Below, piece after piece: positions 18,405 to 28,656 of a stretch of 64,000 nucleotides of DNA. Under the pieces are notes generated by a model, which saw nothing but the letters and a program-made list of their open reading frames with translations, did no database searches and was not told the origin of the DNA. The stretch lies in contig CP064981.1 of NCBI GenBank assembly GCA_016699555.1, positions 434,001-498,000 on the forward strand, in the 5' to 3' direction. Every line of letters starts with the position of its first letter. The stretch's first letter is position 1. This DNA comes from Candidatus Iainarchaeum sp. (GTDB taxonomy: Archaea > Iainarchaeota > Iainarchaeia > Iainarchaeales > VGJJ01). The position numbers and the translations under genes are program-made.

Positions 18405-19979
18405 ATGCCGCCGATGCACTCCTCAAAAGGCGTGAAAGGATTCACGCTCTTCACCGCGCTCCTCGCGTTCATGCTCATCCTCGTCGCGGGGCTGCTCATC
18501 AATACCATGGTGACAACCGAAAGGACCAGCAAGCAAGTCGTTACCGAAGTCGAAGCCCAATCGCGCATGCAAACCATCGCCGACCTCGCGCGCGCGGACG
18601 CACTGCAAGTCGTCAATTATGGAATCCGAAACGCCATCGAAGAATACACGCAAGTGCCGGACAATCCCTACCTCTATAACGCCACCGCCACTACGTGGCA
18701 AGAAGTCGTCGACGATTTCGGGAGATTCTTTTTCGAAGGCAGCAGCGGCACCAGCGGCGGAGGCAATTCCATCCTCGCGGGGAAGATCGCGACCAACCTG
18801 AAAATCATCATCGGGGGAAATCCACGACGCATCTCCGGATTCGACGTCACCATCAAGGGCGATCAAGGATCCGGATTGAGCGATGCCGTGCAACAAGTGC
18901 TCGATCGCACCGCGCAAAACAGCCAGGATTATTTGCAGTTGGTCCAGTGCTACGAGAATACTGCCCCATACGACTGCCTGGGGACATTCTACGTCAACCT
19001 CGATTTCTCGCTCCTCGATGACGACGCCTACGAGAAACTCCCATCCATCCATGTGCGCGATGTCGCGACCGGGAGAGAGATCGTGCAACCCGTCATCGCA
19101 CGCAGCAAGTTCCGCATCTATGTGCCGCTGCGCGTGTTCAAGGCATTGAAGTATGCGCACACCATCGCACAAACAGGGCTGCTCACCGCATCGTTCAACC
19201 AACAACTCGCCAACGCAGGAGTGGGATTGTGCGACGTCGGGAGATGCGGTTACCGCACGCAACCATTCACGCCGGGACCCATCCAAGTCGAAGGAGCATT
19301 CAACGCCAGCAGCGCCAACACGGGAGGATATCTCTGCCCCAGCGATCAATCGGGGCTGGGTGTGTTCGAACAACTCTTCCCCAAAAATATTCCCGTCACA
19401 TGCGATGCCCCCGCTGCGGCGCTCAACATCTGTCCCGTTAACCAGCCATTGGGGACATACAATCCCGCCGAAGCCGCATCGCGCGCAGCCATATTGGATT
19501 CCGTCACGCAGGGATTGATCAACAACCAAGTCGCCAACGTCAATCTCCCATATCCCAATCAGTTCGCGTTACTGAATCCCACGAACATCGCCGTCACGAC
19601 CACGAAGACGAGCATCATCACCAAAGACATCATCTTCCAAGGCGTCGGAGACATTCCCGCTAGCGTGGGGCGCTGCACCAAACTGGCCGGTGCAACCACC
19701 ACACTCGTTTTCGAGGACACGGACAAAAATTATTTCGTCGTGGACACGCGGCCTGCGCTCAAGTATGGCGTGCGCATCGTCAACCTCGTCAACTCCACGC
19801 TGCCGCGCGAGACATGTGTGAGTTATTGCAAGGACAATTTTGGATTCCTCGACCTCCTGTTCGGAGTCAATGTCACTCCCACCGCGTGCCCCCTCACCGC
19901 GTGCGTGCCCAGCACGATCGCAGTGCCACCATCCACTGCTACTCCCGCGCCCGCAACCCCTCCTGGAACGGGACCATGA
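18405..19979 (+). CDS. type IV pilin-like surface protein (prepilin-type signal)
   Basis: A 524-residue protein. Near the N-terminus is GVKGFTLFTALLAFMLILV, a prepilin-type leader with a Gly-Phe junction and a 22-residue hydrophobic helix, more like the bacterial GFTL motif than the GQ-type signals of the pilins at 1170-2249. The rest is a large extracellular domain with Cys pairs (LVQCYENTAPYDC, CDVGRC, CVSYCKDNF, CPLTAC) and a Pro/Thr tail ending ATPPGTGP. Another ATG at 18414 is possible. It sits 28 bases after giant gene A and 121 before B, on the same strand, so it is probably part of the same surface structure. Likely exported or anchored by the pilus machinery encoded at 2254-7281; that pairing is inference. 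Confidence 0.7.
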   Translation: MPPMHSSKGVKGFTLFTALLAFMLILVAGLLINTMVTTERTSKQVVTEVEAQSRMQTIADLARADALQVVNYGIRNAIEEYTQVPDNPYLYNATATTWQEVVDDFGRFFFEGSSGTSGGGNSILAGKIATNLKIIIGGNPRRISGFDVTIKGDQGSGLSDAVQQVLDRTAQNSQDYLQLVQCYENTAPYDCLGTFYVNLDFSLLDDDAYEKLPSIHVRDVATGREIVQPVIARSKFRIYVPLRVFKALKYAHTIAQTGLLTASFNQQLANAGVGLCDVGRCGYRTQPFTPGPIQVEGAFNASSANTGGYLCPSDQSGLGVFEQLFPKNIPVTCDAPAAALNICPVNQPLGTYNPAEAASRAAILDSVTQGLINNQVANVNLPYPNQFALLNPTNIAVTTTKTSIITKDIIFQGVGDIPASVGRCTKLAGATTTLVFEDTDKNYFVVDTRPALKYGVRIVNLVNSTLPRETCVSYCKDNFGFLDLLFGVNVTPTACPLTACVPSTIAVPPSTATPAPATPPGTGP

Positions 19980-20054
19980 CATTCGGCCTCCAATCACGAC
20001 GATATGGTGCCCCAAAGCATGGAGTAATGGCCTTTTTCCCCTCCCATTACCCAA

Positions 20055-20064
20055 CATATAAAAA
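20055..20064 (+). promoter_or_regulatory. box A promoter of giant protein gene B
   Basis: CATATAAAAA lies about 37 bases before ATG 20101, leaving a leader of roughly 10 bases. Confidence 0.6.
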
Positions 20065-20100
20065 GGGGCGAAAAGTGTTTTGGTAATTGGCAGGGATCCT

Positions 20101-23100
20101 ATGGGGTTGAAAGAATTCTATCACGCGATCGAAGACAAGTATTATGCTGGCCTCGATTGGTTGGACGCGCATGGGATTCCCGTGTACCGCGTCGTAGACG
20201 CCATCGAAGCCCAAAACATCCCCTCTTTCCCCGTGGCCATGCTCGTGTTGGTATTGCTGCTCGGAGGAATCTGGTTCGCACTCTCCGGAAACCTGGGAGC
20301 GGGCAACTCGCTCACCGTTACCGTCATCGATGGCACACAGACCCCCATCTCCGGCGCACGCGTCGAATTGAGCGGGGACAATTTCCTCGGACAATCGCTC
20401 CTCACCGATGCGCGCGGAAAAGTCACTTTTTCGGGAATACCTGCAGGAACCCTTCTCACGCTGAACGCCACCAAAGACGACTACCAATTCCGAAGCACGA
20501 GCGTAACCCTTGACGCCGGAGAGAATGTCGCACGCCTCACGGGAATCGCCACTCCCCGCAACAAATCCGTCGCGCTCCAACTCTACCAAAGCGGAACCAC
20601 GCAAGCATTCTCCGATGTGGTCGAATTGCAATTCACGTGCCCTGAGGATTCCACCTTCAGCGAAACACGCGTCGTCAGCAACGGACGCATCACCCTCGAG
20701 GACGTCCCCTCCGAATGCGACACGCTCAACGTCACATCCTCCGACGTGCGCGTGCAATTGCAGAATGGCGTCATCGACACCACGGCCGCGCAACCGCTGC
20801 TCTACCTCTCGCTCGCCCAACAAGGCAATGCCGAGCTGCAAGTCACGATCGTCGGAAGCGACGCGCTCCCCATCGAAGGAATCGAAGTCGTGCTCAATAG
20901 CGCGTACGGCGATCCGCTCCAGACCAAATTCTCCGATAACGCAGGCAATGTCAAGTTCACCGGAATCGTCGCGGACACGTACACCGTATCCGCACACGAT
21001 GGTGCTGGGAGATACGCCAGCAAGACATCCCCCGCAACACCCATCAGCGGAACCAACAACGCCATCTCGCTCGTGCTCGAACAAGCAGCCGTGGGAGAAG
21101 TGCGCTTGCAAGTCGTCGATGAGAGCAACCTCGCACCCATCGCAAACGCAACCGTCATCATCTCGCGCGGAACACAGACTCTTCCCGCGAAGCGCACCGA
21201 CGAAACAGGGAAAGTATCCATTCCCGTCTCCAGCGGAGCCGGGCTCAGCGCGAGCATCGATCACCCCAATTACCTGATTGCCGTCGTTCCAGTGACCGTT
21301 TCGACCGCCGGATTCTCCACCATCTCGCTCACGCGCGCCACTGCCGAAAACAGCCAAGTCCTCACCGTGCAGATCAAAGACGAACTCAATAACCCCGTCG
21401 AAGGCGCGCAAGTCGCATTGAAGAAAGCCGTTACCGGTGCCAGCGTTGGAGCGACAAAAACAACCGGCGCCAGCGGAACCGTCGTATTCACTTCGCTCGA
21501 AGAAGGCGGTTACTTCGTCTCCGCCTACAAGCCCGGATTCTCCGACCAGAAACGATCCGACGTCGTCCAAGTGCGCGCGCGCACCAACGCCACGCTGGGA
21601 TTGCAGCTCACGCTCGGAACGGGCACTATTGAAGTAATGGTAAACGACGACGCCGGCGCAGCCATCTCAGGGGCCACCATCCAAGTCCTCGACGCCATCA
21701 CGCACAACCCCGCGGCCAATGAGGTCATCTCCGACGTCGAAGGAAAAGCATCCATCACCCTGCGCGCGGACAAGATCGTCTATTTCGTAGTGAGCGAGGG
21801 CACTTACTCCACGGTCACTACAATCCCCTACGCCGTCAAGAAGAGCGTCAGCCAGAACGTCCGCGTCGAATTACCCAAATCCGTCTCCCGCATCGAAGCC
21901 AAAATACTCCAGCTCTGGTTCAAGGGACAACCCCTCGAGAGCGAATCCGCACTCGTACCGGGACAGACCTACACCGCCGTCTTAGGACTTTACCTCCCTG
22001 ATGGCGCCGAACCCACCGAAGCCGGCATCCACGTGCGCACCGGCAACTCCGATGAAGGGAAAACGAATCCCATCGAGAACGATGACTGGTACATCCGCGA
22101 CGTCCGTGCGGCCAGCGCCACCATCAAGCGCGGGACCACTTACACGCCACCCCTGGGATTGGGCATCGACAACCAGAACCTCACCACGGGAAACAGCAAA
22201 TGGGCCACCGTCGCCATCCAAAACCCCCATGAAGGACTCACGCTCATCGAAGTGGACCTGCAAGTCAAAGACTCCGCGATCCAAGGGGTGGACCTTCCCC
22301 TCTACTACCGCGCCTACTCCAAGAGCGGCAGCTTCACGCGCTTCCCATTGGACGCGGTATTGGGAGGAAGCGATTCCACGGGAGATAAGCAAGGGCTCTA
22401 CGCCAATGCCAATCTTTCTACTTACAGCGTGGGCAACACCTCCTCTACTTGCACCAAGGACATGTGCGTCGCGCTCGTGCTGGAAGACCTCCAGACACGC
22501 CTGCAGAGCCCCGTGTTCAAGGAAGCCGAAGTCGACGTCGCCACACAACACCGCCTCGGATTCGTCTTCCGCAGTCTCTCTGACTCGGTGTTGCAAGACA
22601 CCAAGATCCTCGTCAAATCCTCCACTGCGAGCGCCGACCTCAAGACCTATGAAGTCGTCAACGCCGTCGGCGTCAAGAAGACCGGCACCGCCCAAGGGAA
22701 CGTCGTCGACGTCGCACTCGGAACCGTGCAGCGCGACAACGTCATCACGGGTTTCGTCAACTTCACGGCCAACAAAGAAGGCAGTTCCAATGTAACGCTT
22801 TCCATCATCTCGGGCAAGAACGAAGTGTTCAAGCGCGAGTTACGCGTGAAAGTCAATGCCGCCAGCGTCTTCGAGGTCGAAGTGTTGCCACAAGCCTTGC
22901 TCCCTCTCCTCACCAACCAGATCCTCGCCAAAGCATTCGTCCAAGCCGAAGGCGGACGCATCGGATTGGAGAACGTGAGCGTGACCATCAAGAAGAACGG
23001 CACCACCCTCACAAGCGGCTTCACCGACGGAGAAGGCATCTTCCCCTATGAGCTGAACGAACCCAACGTCGGCGACACGATCGAACTCACCCTCGAGAAA

Positions 23101-26100
23101 GCGGGTTATCGTCCCATCATCAAGACCATCCGCGTGGGAGACAACATCGTGCTTTTCTCTCCTAACCAAATCAACGAAAACCTCATCATCAACGGCGTTT
23201 CTCGAAAGACTAGAGAAGTGCGTTTGACAAATCTCTCCAGCATCCCGCTCAAGCTCGCCGAAGTCAAGCTCTCCGGGGGATTCGAGGAACTCATCAAATT
23301 CGAACTGCTCTCCGATACTCTCATCGGGAGCGAAATACCCGTGAATGGAGACGTCAACCTCGCATTCGCCATTTCGTTGACCGAAAAAGGGATGAAGTTG
23401 CTCAATGCGCAGACATTCAACGCCGCCATCGTCGTCACCACGGAAACCACGACGTCCGGAAAGGCATTCGTCAATGCACTCCCTGCAATCATCAAAGCCG
23501 GATTCGGAGGCGAAGTCGATGACTCCAGCTGCTTGATCGTCGAACCCCTGAAGTGGGACATCTACACCAACGCCAATGAACAGAAGCAACTCGGATTCGA
23601 GATCAAGAACAACTGCAAAGTCAAAGGCGAATCCGTGCGCCTCACGAATCTCTCTGCGAAAATCAAGCAGATTTCAGGAGACGCACTCGGGACATTCACC
23701 GCTACCGCGCTCGACGGAAAGAAAGTCGAACTCGGAGCCGGATTCCGCACCGTCTTGGAATCTCTCCCCGCCAACGGAAGCGCTACCGTCAATGTCCAAT
23801 TCGCCCCCGGCAGCATCCTTTCAGGCGTTGCCACTCCCGAGCTCGCATTCCAAGCCATCAACCTCACGCAAGGCGGAAACGAAGACAGCATAGGCGACAC
23901 TGTCAAGATCAACCTCGTCGTCAATGACTTGACGAAATGTCTCGAAGTCAAGACACCCCAAGCGCTCACCATCGAATCCTGCCCAATCAATCTAGGGTTT
24001 GGACAGTACGGCAATTACTTCAACCAAGGCCTCTACCAGCCCACGGGAGTCCCCTACTACAACCCCAGCTTTTCAGTGCTGAATCAGACCACCAACCCTT
24101 CGGGAACGAGCCTCTTGCCCAGCAACCAGTCCACTCCCTACAACGCGGGAAGCAGCATCTACAATCCCTACTACACGCGCAACACCCTCAATAGCGGTTA
24201 CTATGGAACAACGGGCTACAATGGACTCGGACAATACAACCCCAATGGGCAGCCATTCAATCCCGCTACCGGAAATTATGCGCAGCTGAATGGATACTAT
24301 GCCAACCCCCTCGTGGACAGCTATAACACCCAGCCCGGGGGCTACTCCAACTACATCTCCGGCTGCGGCTCCACCGAAGTGCGCATCGAGAACAGCTGCC
24401 AGAGCGAAGTCGATGTCCAACTCGACGCCGACCCTAACCTCCAGACATCCGCCAATACCTTCACGCTCAAACCCAATCAAACCCAGCGCGTGCGCATCGC
24501 ATCGGGTGTGCGCATCGGACGCTATCCCTTCATCGTCAGCGCCAAAGCACGCGGCAGCGTGGACGCAACGACAGAAGTGGCCAATCTCGCCGTGCTCATC
24601 AAATCCCCCACGGAAGTCAATGGAGACTGTATCTCGCTGGATCGCACCAAGTACAGCTTCAACGAATTCGTCCAGACCCCGGTGAAAGGAAAGGTCTACA
24701 ACAACTGCTACGATCAAGGCGTCCGCCTCGTCGAGCGCGGAGACACCGTCACGCTATCATCATTCTTCAACCCCGACGCCACGCAAGAAGTCGTATTGGA
24801 TCCTCGCACCGTTCCCGGAGCCGTCCCGCGCAACAACACATTGGTCAATAGCATCCAGACGACTGGACTCTCAACGAAAAGCAATGGCGACGGCGGAACC
24901 ATCCAAGTGTATGAGTTCCAGATCTTCCCCGACTTCCAGACCTACCGCCGACAGATCGCCCCCGGCCAGCAAGGCGGAATAGGCGAAAAGATCCTCGACA
25001 TCAAGACATTCGCGGAAAAGAACTATTACCGCGTCGAGAGTTATGGCGTCATCTCCGTGAAGTACTTGGACGCATTCTCCGCAGCGCAACAGAAGCAATT
25101 CCCCGTCATCTTCGAGAACCTATTCAAGCTCGCATCCGCATTAGACGCCCTCATCGGGGGAGGCAGTCCTGCGATCACCAACTTCCAAGACTGCATCAAC
25201 GTCAACGCACTCCAGAATAGGGCCGTCACATCCGACAACAAGGAAGTAGCCCCCCTCACGTTCGGAGACAGCGACTTCAAGCAATTCACCACGTTCACGT
25301 ATCTCACCCAATTCCCCGACTCCGTCATCAAAGTCGCCGACACCCACTGCGGAGGACAAGACTACTTGAGCAAACTCTCCCCCGCCAAGCTCGAAAGCAA
25401 AGACGACTCGCGCGTCTTCGCCACATTCCAAGTCGTGGACAAGCGCGACATCCAAGTCACGATCAATCGACCACTCACGCTCGCAAAGGACGTCGTCATC
25501 GAAGGACGATTGGAAGCCGAATTGACGCGCACATTCGTGAATGCCGGAACGCAACGCGTCTCCATTCCCGTGAAAATCACCGTCCAGCGCCTCAAGAACC
25601 CGCAGAACAACAACGCCTTGCAATTGCAAGCATGCACCGCCGAAGGATACGTCAGCGGGAACAACTTTTCCACGCGCTACGGATTCGACAAGCTGAGCTG
25701 GGATTGGACATTCAACGGGAGTCCGGACTGCTCCAATACATTCTGCGATGCCACGCAATTATTCCTCTACCTCGCCAAAGACAAAGTCAAGAAATTCAAC
25801 CAATTCTTGGCCAATAATCCTAATGCGTTTACCAGCAGCGAACGCACGGGAGACAAGAGCTATTCCACGCGCACCCTCATCCTTGACATCCATGAGAGCG
25901 TGCAGGACATCAAGGACATTACGACGCCCAGCTCCACCCCTAAAGCGTTCTTCATCGGGCAGAACAACAAGCTATTGCCCATTGCCCCCACTGCCTCCGC
26001 AAAACCCGTATTCCAATCCCAATTCCAGAACGTAAAAGATAGCGCTACCACGCTGTTGGCCAAAGAAAAGGGTGTGAGCGATCAACTATCATTCGTCAAG

Positions 26101-26424
26101 ACCATGCAATCTGCCCTCAATACGCTCCAAAACCAACGCGAAGCCGACCAATGGGTCGTGGTGCTGGATGAAGAGGCACTCCGCACAAAATCCGGAGATT
26201 GCCGAACCAAAAACGATCCCAACTGCGATTCCACGCTCCAGAATGTGCTCGCCCTCCTCGGAGCCGAAGAACGCAAAGACCGGAATGGGAAGAAACACTT
26301 GTACTGGTCCTTCCGCGAATTCCAGGCGCTGCACGATCAATTAGTCCAGCGCGTCGAAGCCAACAATGGAACGAAACTCGAGCGTTTTGATGACGCAAGC
26401 GTGCTCAGCTATGTCGCCACCTAG
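20101..26424 (+). CDS. giant N-anchored surface protein B, part before an in-frame TAG
   Basis: 2107 residues from ATG 20101 to a TAG at 26422-26424; the same frame continues open to 28113. Map: head motif IEDKYYAGLDWLDAHGIPVY (residues 9-28); membrane span 43-63; about six Ig/carboxypeptidase-regulatory modules with repeated G.V.F..I..G.Y pattern (70-610); DDWYIRDV domain (about 660) and LYANAN... with CTKDMC (Cys784); Tyr/Asn/Gly-rich stretch (1300-1422) flanked by Cys; FCDATQ module (Cys1882). C and D both carry this architecture without a stop, so the residues after the TAG belong to the same ancestral protein. Expected location: extracellular stalk anchored by the N-terminal span. Function unknown; adhesion or surface structure is inferred. 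Confidence 0.85.
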   Translation: MGLKEFYHAIEDKYYAGLDWLDAHGIPVYRVVDAIEAQNIPSFPVAMLVLVLLLGGIWFALSGNLGAGNSLTVTVIDGTQTPISGARVELSGDNFLGQSLLTDARGKVTFSGIPAGTLLTLNATKDDYQFRSTSVTLDAGENVARLTGIATPRNKSVALQLYQSGTTQAFSDVVELQFTCPEDSTFSETRVVSNGRITLEDVPSECDTLNVTSSDVRVQLQNGVIDTTAAQPLLYLSLAQQGNAELQVTIVGSDALPIEGIEVVLNSAYGDPLQTKFSDNAGNVKFTGIVADTYTVSAHDGAGRYASKTSPATPISGTNNAISLVLEQAAVGEVRLQVVDESNLAPIANATVIISRGTQTLPAKRTDETGKVSIPVSSGAGLSASIDHPNYLIAVVPVTVSTAGFSTISLTRATAENSQVLTVQIKDELNNPVEGAQVALKKAVTGASVGATKTTGASGTVVFTSLEEGGYFVSAYKPGFSDQKRSDVVQVRARTNATLGLQLTLGTGTIEVMVNDDAGAAISGATIQVLDAITHNPAANEVISDVEGKASITLRADKIVYFVVSEGTYSTVTTIPYAVKKSVSQNVRVELPKSVSRIEAKILQLWFKGQPLESESALVPGQTYTAVLGLYLPDGAEPTEAGIHVRTGNSDEGKTNPIENDDWYIRDVRAASATIKRGTTYTPPLGLGIDNQNLTTGNSKWATVAIQNPHEGLTLIEVDLQVKDSAIQGVDLPLYYRAYSKSGSFTRFPLDAVLGGSDSTGDKQGLYANANLSTYSVGNTSSTCTKDMCVALVLEDLQTRLQSPVFKEAEVDVATQHRLGFVFRSLSDSVLQDTKILVKSSTASADLKTYEVVNAVGVKKTGTAQGNVVDVALGTVQRDNVITGFVNFTANKEGSSNVTLSIISGKNEVFKRELRVKVNAASVFEVEVLPQALLPLLTNQILAKAFVQAEGGRIGLENVSVTIKKNGTTLTSGFTDGEGIFPYELNEPNVGDTIELTLEKAGYRPIIKTIRVGDNIVLFSPNQINENLIINGVSRKTREVRLTNLSSIPLKLAEVKLSGGFEELIKFELLSDTLIGSEIPVNGDVNLAFAISLTEKGMKLLNAQTFNAAIVVTTETTTSGKAFVNALPAIIKAGFGGEVDDSSCLIVEPLKWDIYTNANEQKQLGFEIKNNCKVKGESVRLTNLSAKIKQISGDALGTFTATALDGKKVELGAGFRTVLESLPANGSATVNVQFAPGSILSGVATPELAFQAINLTQGGNEDSIGDTVKINLVVNDLTKCLEVKTPQALTIESCPINLGFGQYGNYFNQGLYQPTGVPYYNPSFSVLNQTTNPSGTSLLPSNQSTPYNAGSSIYNPYYTRNTLNSGYYGTTGYNGLGQYNPNGQPFNPATGNYAQLNGYYANPLVDSYNTQPGGYSNYISGCGSTEVRIENSCQSEVDVQLDADPNLQTSANTFTLKPNQTQRVRIASGVRIGRYPFIVSAKARGSVDATTEVANLAVLIKSPTEVNGDCISLDRTKYSFNEFVQTPVKGKVYNNCYDQGVRLVERGDTVTLSSFFNPDATQEVVLDPRTVPGAVPRNNTLVNSIQTTGLSTKSNGDGGTIQVYEFQIFPDFQTYRRQIAPGQQGGIGEKILDIKTFAEKNYYRVESYGVISVKYLDAFSAAQQKQFPVIFENLFKLASALDALIGGGSPAITNFQDCINVNALQNRAVTSDNKEVAPLTFGDSDFKQFTTFTYLTQFPDSVIKVADTHCGGQDYLSKLSPAKLESKDDSRVFATFQVVDKRDIQVTINRPLTLAKDVVIEGRLEAELTRTFVNAGTQRVSIPVKITVQRLKNPQNNNALQLQACTAEGYVSGNNFSTRYGFDKLSWDWTFNGSPDCSNTFCDATQLFLYLAKDKVKKFNQFLANNPNAFTSSERTGDKSYSTRTLILDIHESVQDIKDITTPSSTPKAFFIGQNNKLLPIAPTASAKPVFQSQFQNVKDSATTLLAKEKGVSDQLSFVKTMQSALNTLQNQREADQWVVVLDEEALRTKSGDCRTKNDPNCDSTLQNVLALLGAEERKDRNGKKHLYWSFREFQALHDQLVQRVEANNGTKLERFDDASVLSYVAT
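26422..26424 (+). other. in-frame TAG splitting giant gene B
   Basis: The frame reads ...SVLSYVAT-TAG-LAQEGCAYD... and stays open for a further 562 codons that match the C-terminal domains of paralogues C and D. TAG also ends other genes here (899-1102, 29299-36510), so it is not globally reassigned on this evidence. Confidence 0.8.
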
Positions 26425-28113
26425 CTGGCCCAAGAAGGATGCGCGTATGATCCTGTCAAAGAAAACTGGTATACGAACGGCAAACTGCGCTATGACGAAG
26501 ACTATATTGTTCATGGCAGACTCGAAGCCCAGCTGAGTGACACGACGCAGTTACCGGTCGTAAGAATTGTCCAAGGCGATGACGGCACTCCGACAGTCAC
26601 ATGCGACGTGGTTACCGGAGTCATGTTCCATCCGCGCATGATCCAAGATATTATGGCCAGCATCGAAGATGTCGTGCTCGCATTCGCCGTCCCAAGCGAT
26701 GGCAGGAACATCTCTACGAGCGACCGCGAATATGTACTGCAGAACGCCAAACAGGTCCCGGGATTCGTCACCTATGCTCCATTCGGGAATGGAAAAGACG
26801 CGGCTGCAGCCCAGGCGTTCAACGATCAATTCCTGAACTCGAGCATCATGCTCTTGCCTGATAGCTATACGGATGCATTCCGTTCTGCATTTGAGGGAGT
26901 GCAAGAACAGGGATACAACTACAAGACCAATATCGAGTCCGCTGCGGGAACAGGGCCTAATACATTCCAATCCATCAGAGACCTGCAATTCCTTTCGCGC
27001 GAGGGCGAAGCCATTGTGGCTAGCTATCCTAGCGGCCAGACTCCATTCACCATCTCCGCTCCCGGAAAGTACGCCATGCAACTCGACGCCTTATGGAGCG
27101 GCGGCAGCAAGAAAGCCGATTATTTGGGTGTGTTCATCGACAAGGGCAACACCTTCACTTCGCTTGAAGCCATGGATAGTCAAAACAATCCTCAAACCAC
27201 CTATGCGGACAATCCCTTCATGCAGATGGCATTCGACGGACTCACGGGAGGAACGCAACGCGCCGATTTCGGAATGGGATACGCGACACTAGCCGCGTTC
27301 GACAACCGTGTTGCGTTGAAAGGAAATGTCGGATTCGCCGCAGGCGGAGCCAACCAGCCCAGCGTCACGACGTATGACGACCAACAGCCCACTGCTGCAG
27401 CCAACAAGATCGCCCAATTCACCAATAAGGCCGGACGACCCGCGTTATTCAAGCTGCAGAAGCTCGGAGACGCATGGTCATTCGATTATGCGCCTAACCG
27501 CATCGCACCCGTCAAGACCACGCTCTTCTCCACGCAAGTGCCCATCTACCAATACATCGTCGCCGATGCCGTGTTGGCCAACACCACCGGAGCGTACAAC
27601 TACGACCCCGGCATCATCACGTGGGTTGATTGCTCCAGCACCAGCGTGAACTTTTTTACCGCCAACAAAGGAGCGCAAAACGCATTGATGTGCAACCCCT
27701 CGCGCGTGAACGATTTCGTATTGAATGGCACGCGCAGCGGAACCGATTACTCCTACCTAGGGGTCGCGTTGTTGCCGCCGGGAGACACGCCGTTGTACAT
27801 GTACCCCATCTGCGCACGCGACAGCGCATCCATCCAGAATGCCGTGCAGAATACCCCGACACAACTCTCAGTGGACAACCCCACCCAACAGCTGAGCCAG
27901 GTCGAACTCAAAGCGACGGTCGCCGCACCCAAAGACTTGTGGGAGATGATCCAGTACATCAACAACGGAACCGCATGCGCCAGCATCGACCAAGACAAGC
28001 TCGACATCATCTGGAACCTCGGATCCACTGCAGTAGTGCCCAGCAAGCTCCTCTGCCAAGCCACGGGAGCCAACAATATCCCCATCGCTCCCCAAGCAGC
28101 CGCGACGCCATAA
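26425..28113 (+). CDS. giant surface protein B, C-terminal continuation after the TAG
   Basis: 562 codons in the same frame as the upstream part; the first ATG is at 26608. It contains APGKYAMQLDAL and MAFDGLTGGTQRADFGMGYA, matching PGIYQVTIDI and LPFDGLVG...GRVGYG in C and the equivalent in D, and ends with LWEMIQYINNGTACAS...IIWN, matching the terminal KVCISDSG...FFWNP domain of D. If TAG is read through, the whole protein is 2670 residues; if not, this is a C-terminal remnant or a separately started gene from 26608. No signal peptide or membrane span is present at the putative internal start, which argues against an independent secreted protein. Codon use just after the TAG has more T-ending codons than the rest of B. 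Confidence 0.7.
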   Translation: MAQEGCAYDPVKENWYTNGKLRYDEDYIVHGRLEAQLSDTTQLPVVRIVQGDDGTPTVTCDVVTGVMFHPRMIQDIMASIEDVVLAFAVPSDGRNISTSDREYVLQNAKQVPGFVTYAPFGNGKDAAAAQAFNDQFLNSSIMLLPDSYTDAFRSAFEGVQEQGYNYKTNIESAAGTGPNTFQSIRDLQFLSREGEAIVASYPSGQTPFTISAPGKYAMQLDALWSGGSKKADYLGVFIDKGNTFTSLEAMDSQNNPQTTYADNPFMQMAFDGLTGGTQRADFGMGYATLAAFDNRVALKGNVGFAAGGANQPSVTTYDDQQPTAAANKIAQFTNKAGRPALFKLQKLGDAWSFDYAPNRIAPVKTTLFSTQVPIYQYIVADAVLANTTGAYNYDPGIITWVDCSSTSVNFFTANKGAQNALMCNPSRVNDFVLNGTRSGTDYSYLGVALLPPGDTPLYMYPICARDSASIQNAVQNTPTQLSVDNPTQQLSQVELKATVAAPKDLWEMIQYINNGTACASIDQDKLDIIWNLGSTAVVPSKLLCQATGANNIPIAPQAAATP

Positions 28114-28129
28114 GTAAGCCCGTACGATT

Positions 28130-28600
28130 ATGCTATCCATCAACCCCTTGTTCGAGTTGGCCATCGCATGGATATTGGGCGCCATCATCGGTGCGCAACT
28201 CTTCCCCGTCGAACTCCAAATCCCCACGCTGCTCGCCGTCATCGGATTCGTCTTGGCCGCGGGAATATTCTCTACTTTCTATTTCGGAAAACTCGCATGG
28301 GTATTCGTCGGGCTGCTCGCCGCGCTACAAGCGCCCTTCGTGCTCGCATCACCGCTGGCGGGATTGTTGTGGGGATTGTGCGTCATCGCGAGCGCCATGT
28401 ATGGAAAGGCACTCGGGGGATTCGGACTCGAAGACATCTACCAACAAGGACAAACACGCCTGCCTTCCATGTCGCTGGCCGCACTCCTCAACGCCGCACT
28501 CATCCTCATCTTCGCCACCATCATCGCATTCGTGTGGCCGGTCTTGCCAACGCTACCGCAGCTCATCCAACTCATCCCCATCCGCGGATTCGGGGTTTAA
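28130..28600 (+). CDS. small integral membrane protein
   Basis: A 156-residue protein with about four hydrophobic spans (residues roughly 8-25, 32-52, 57-90, 118-140) and few charges. It begins 16 bases after the end of giant gene B and is probably cotranscribed. The short loop FGLEDIYQQGQTRLP is the only polar stretch. No family is recognised. Position suggests a helper for assembly or anchoring of the giant proteins; this is inference. Confidence 0.6.
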   Translation: MLSINPLFELAIAWILGAIIGAQLFPVELQIPTLLAVIGFVLAAGIFSTFYFGKLAWVFVGLLAALQAPFVLASPLAGLLWGLCVIASAMYGKALGGFGLEDIYQQGQTRLPSMSLAALLNAALILIFATIIAFVWPVLPTLPQLIQLIPIRGFGV

Positions 28601-28656
28601 TTATTTCCAAGAAATTTTCTCTAACTCTTTAAATAGAATGGGATAGCCATCGCCGA

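Noticed and set aside
18423..19529. 368-codon minus-strand frame opposite the pilin-like gene at 18405-19979
   Set aside because: The plus-strand gene has a clear prepilin leader and paired Cys; the opposite frame follows from C-ending codons.
20047..21570. 507-codon minus-strand frame opposite the start of giant gene B
   Set aside because: The plus strand carries the conserved head motif, membrane span and modules shared with three paralogues.
26422..26424. Pyrrolysine at the TAG of giant gene B
   Set aside because: No pyl genes are visible in the window and TAG ends other genes; kept only as one option in the finding.
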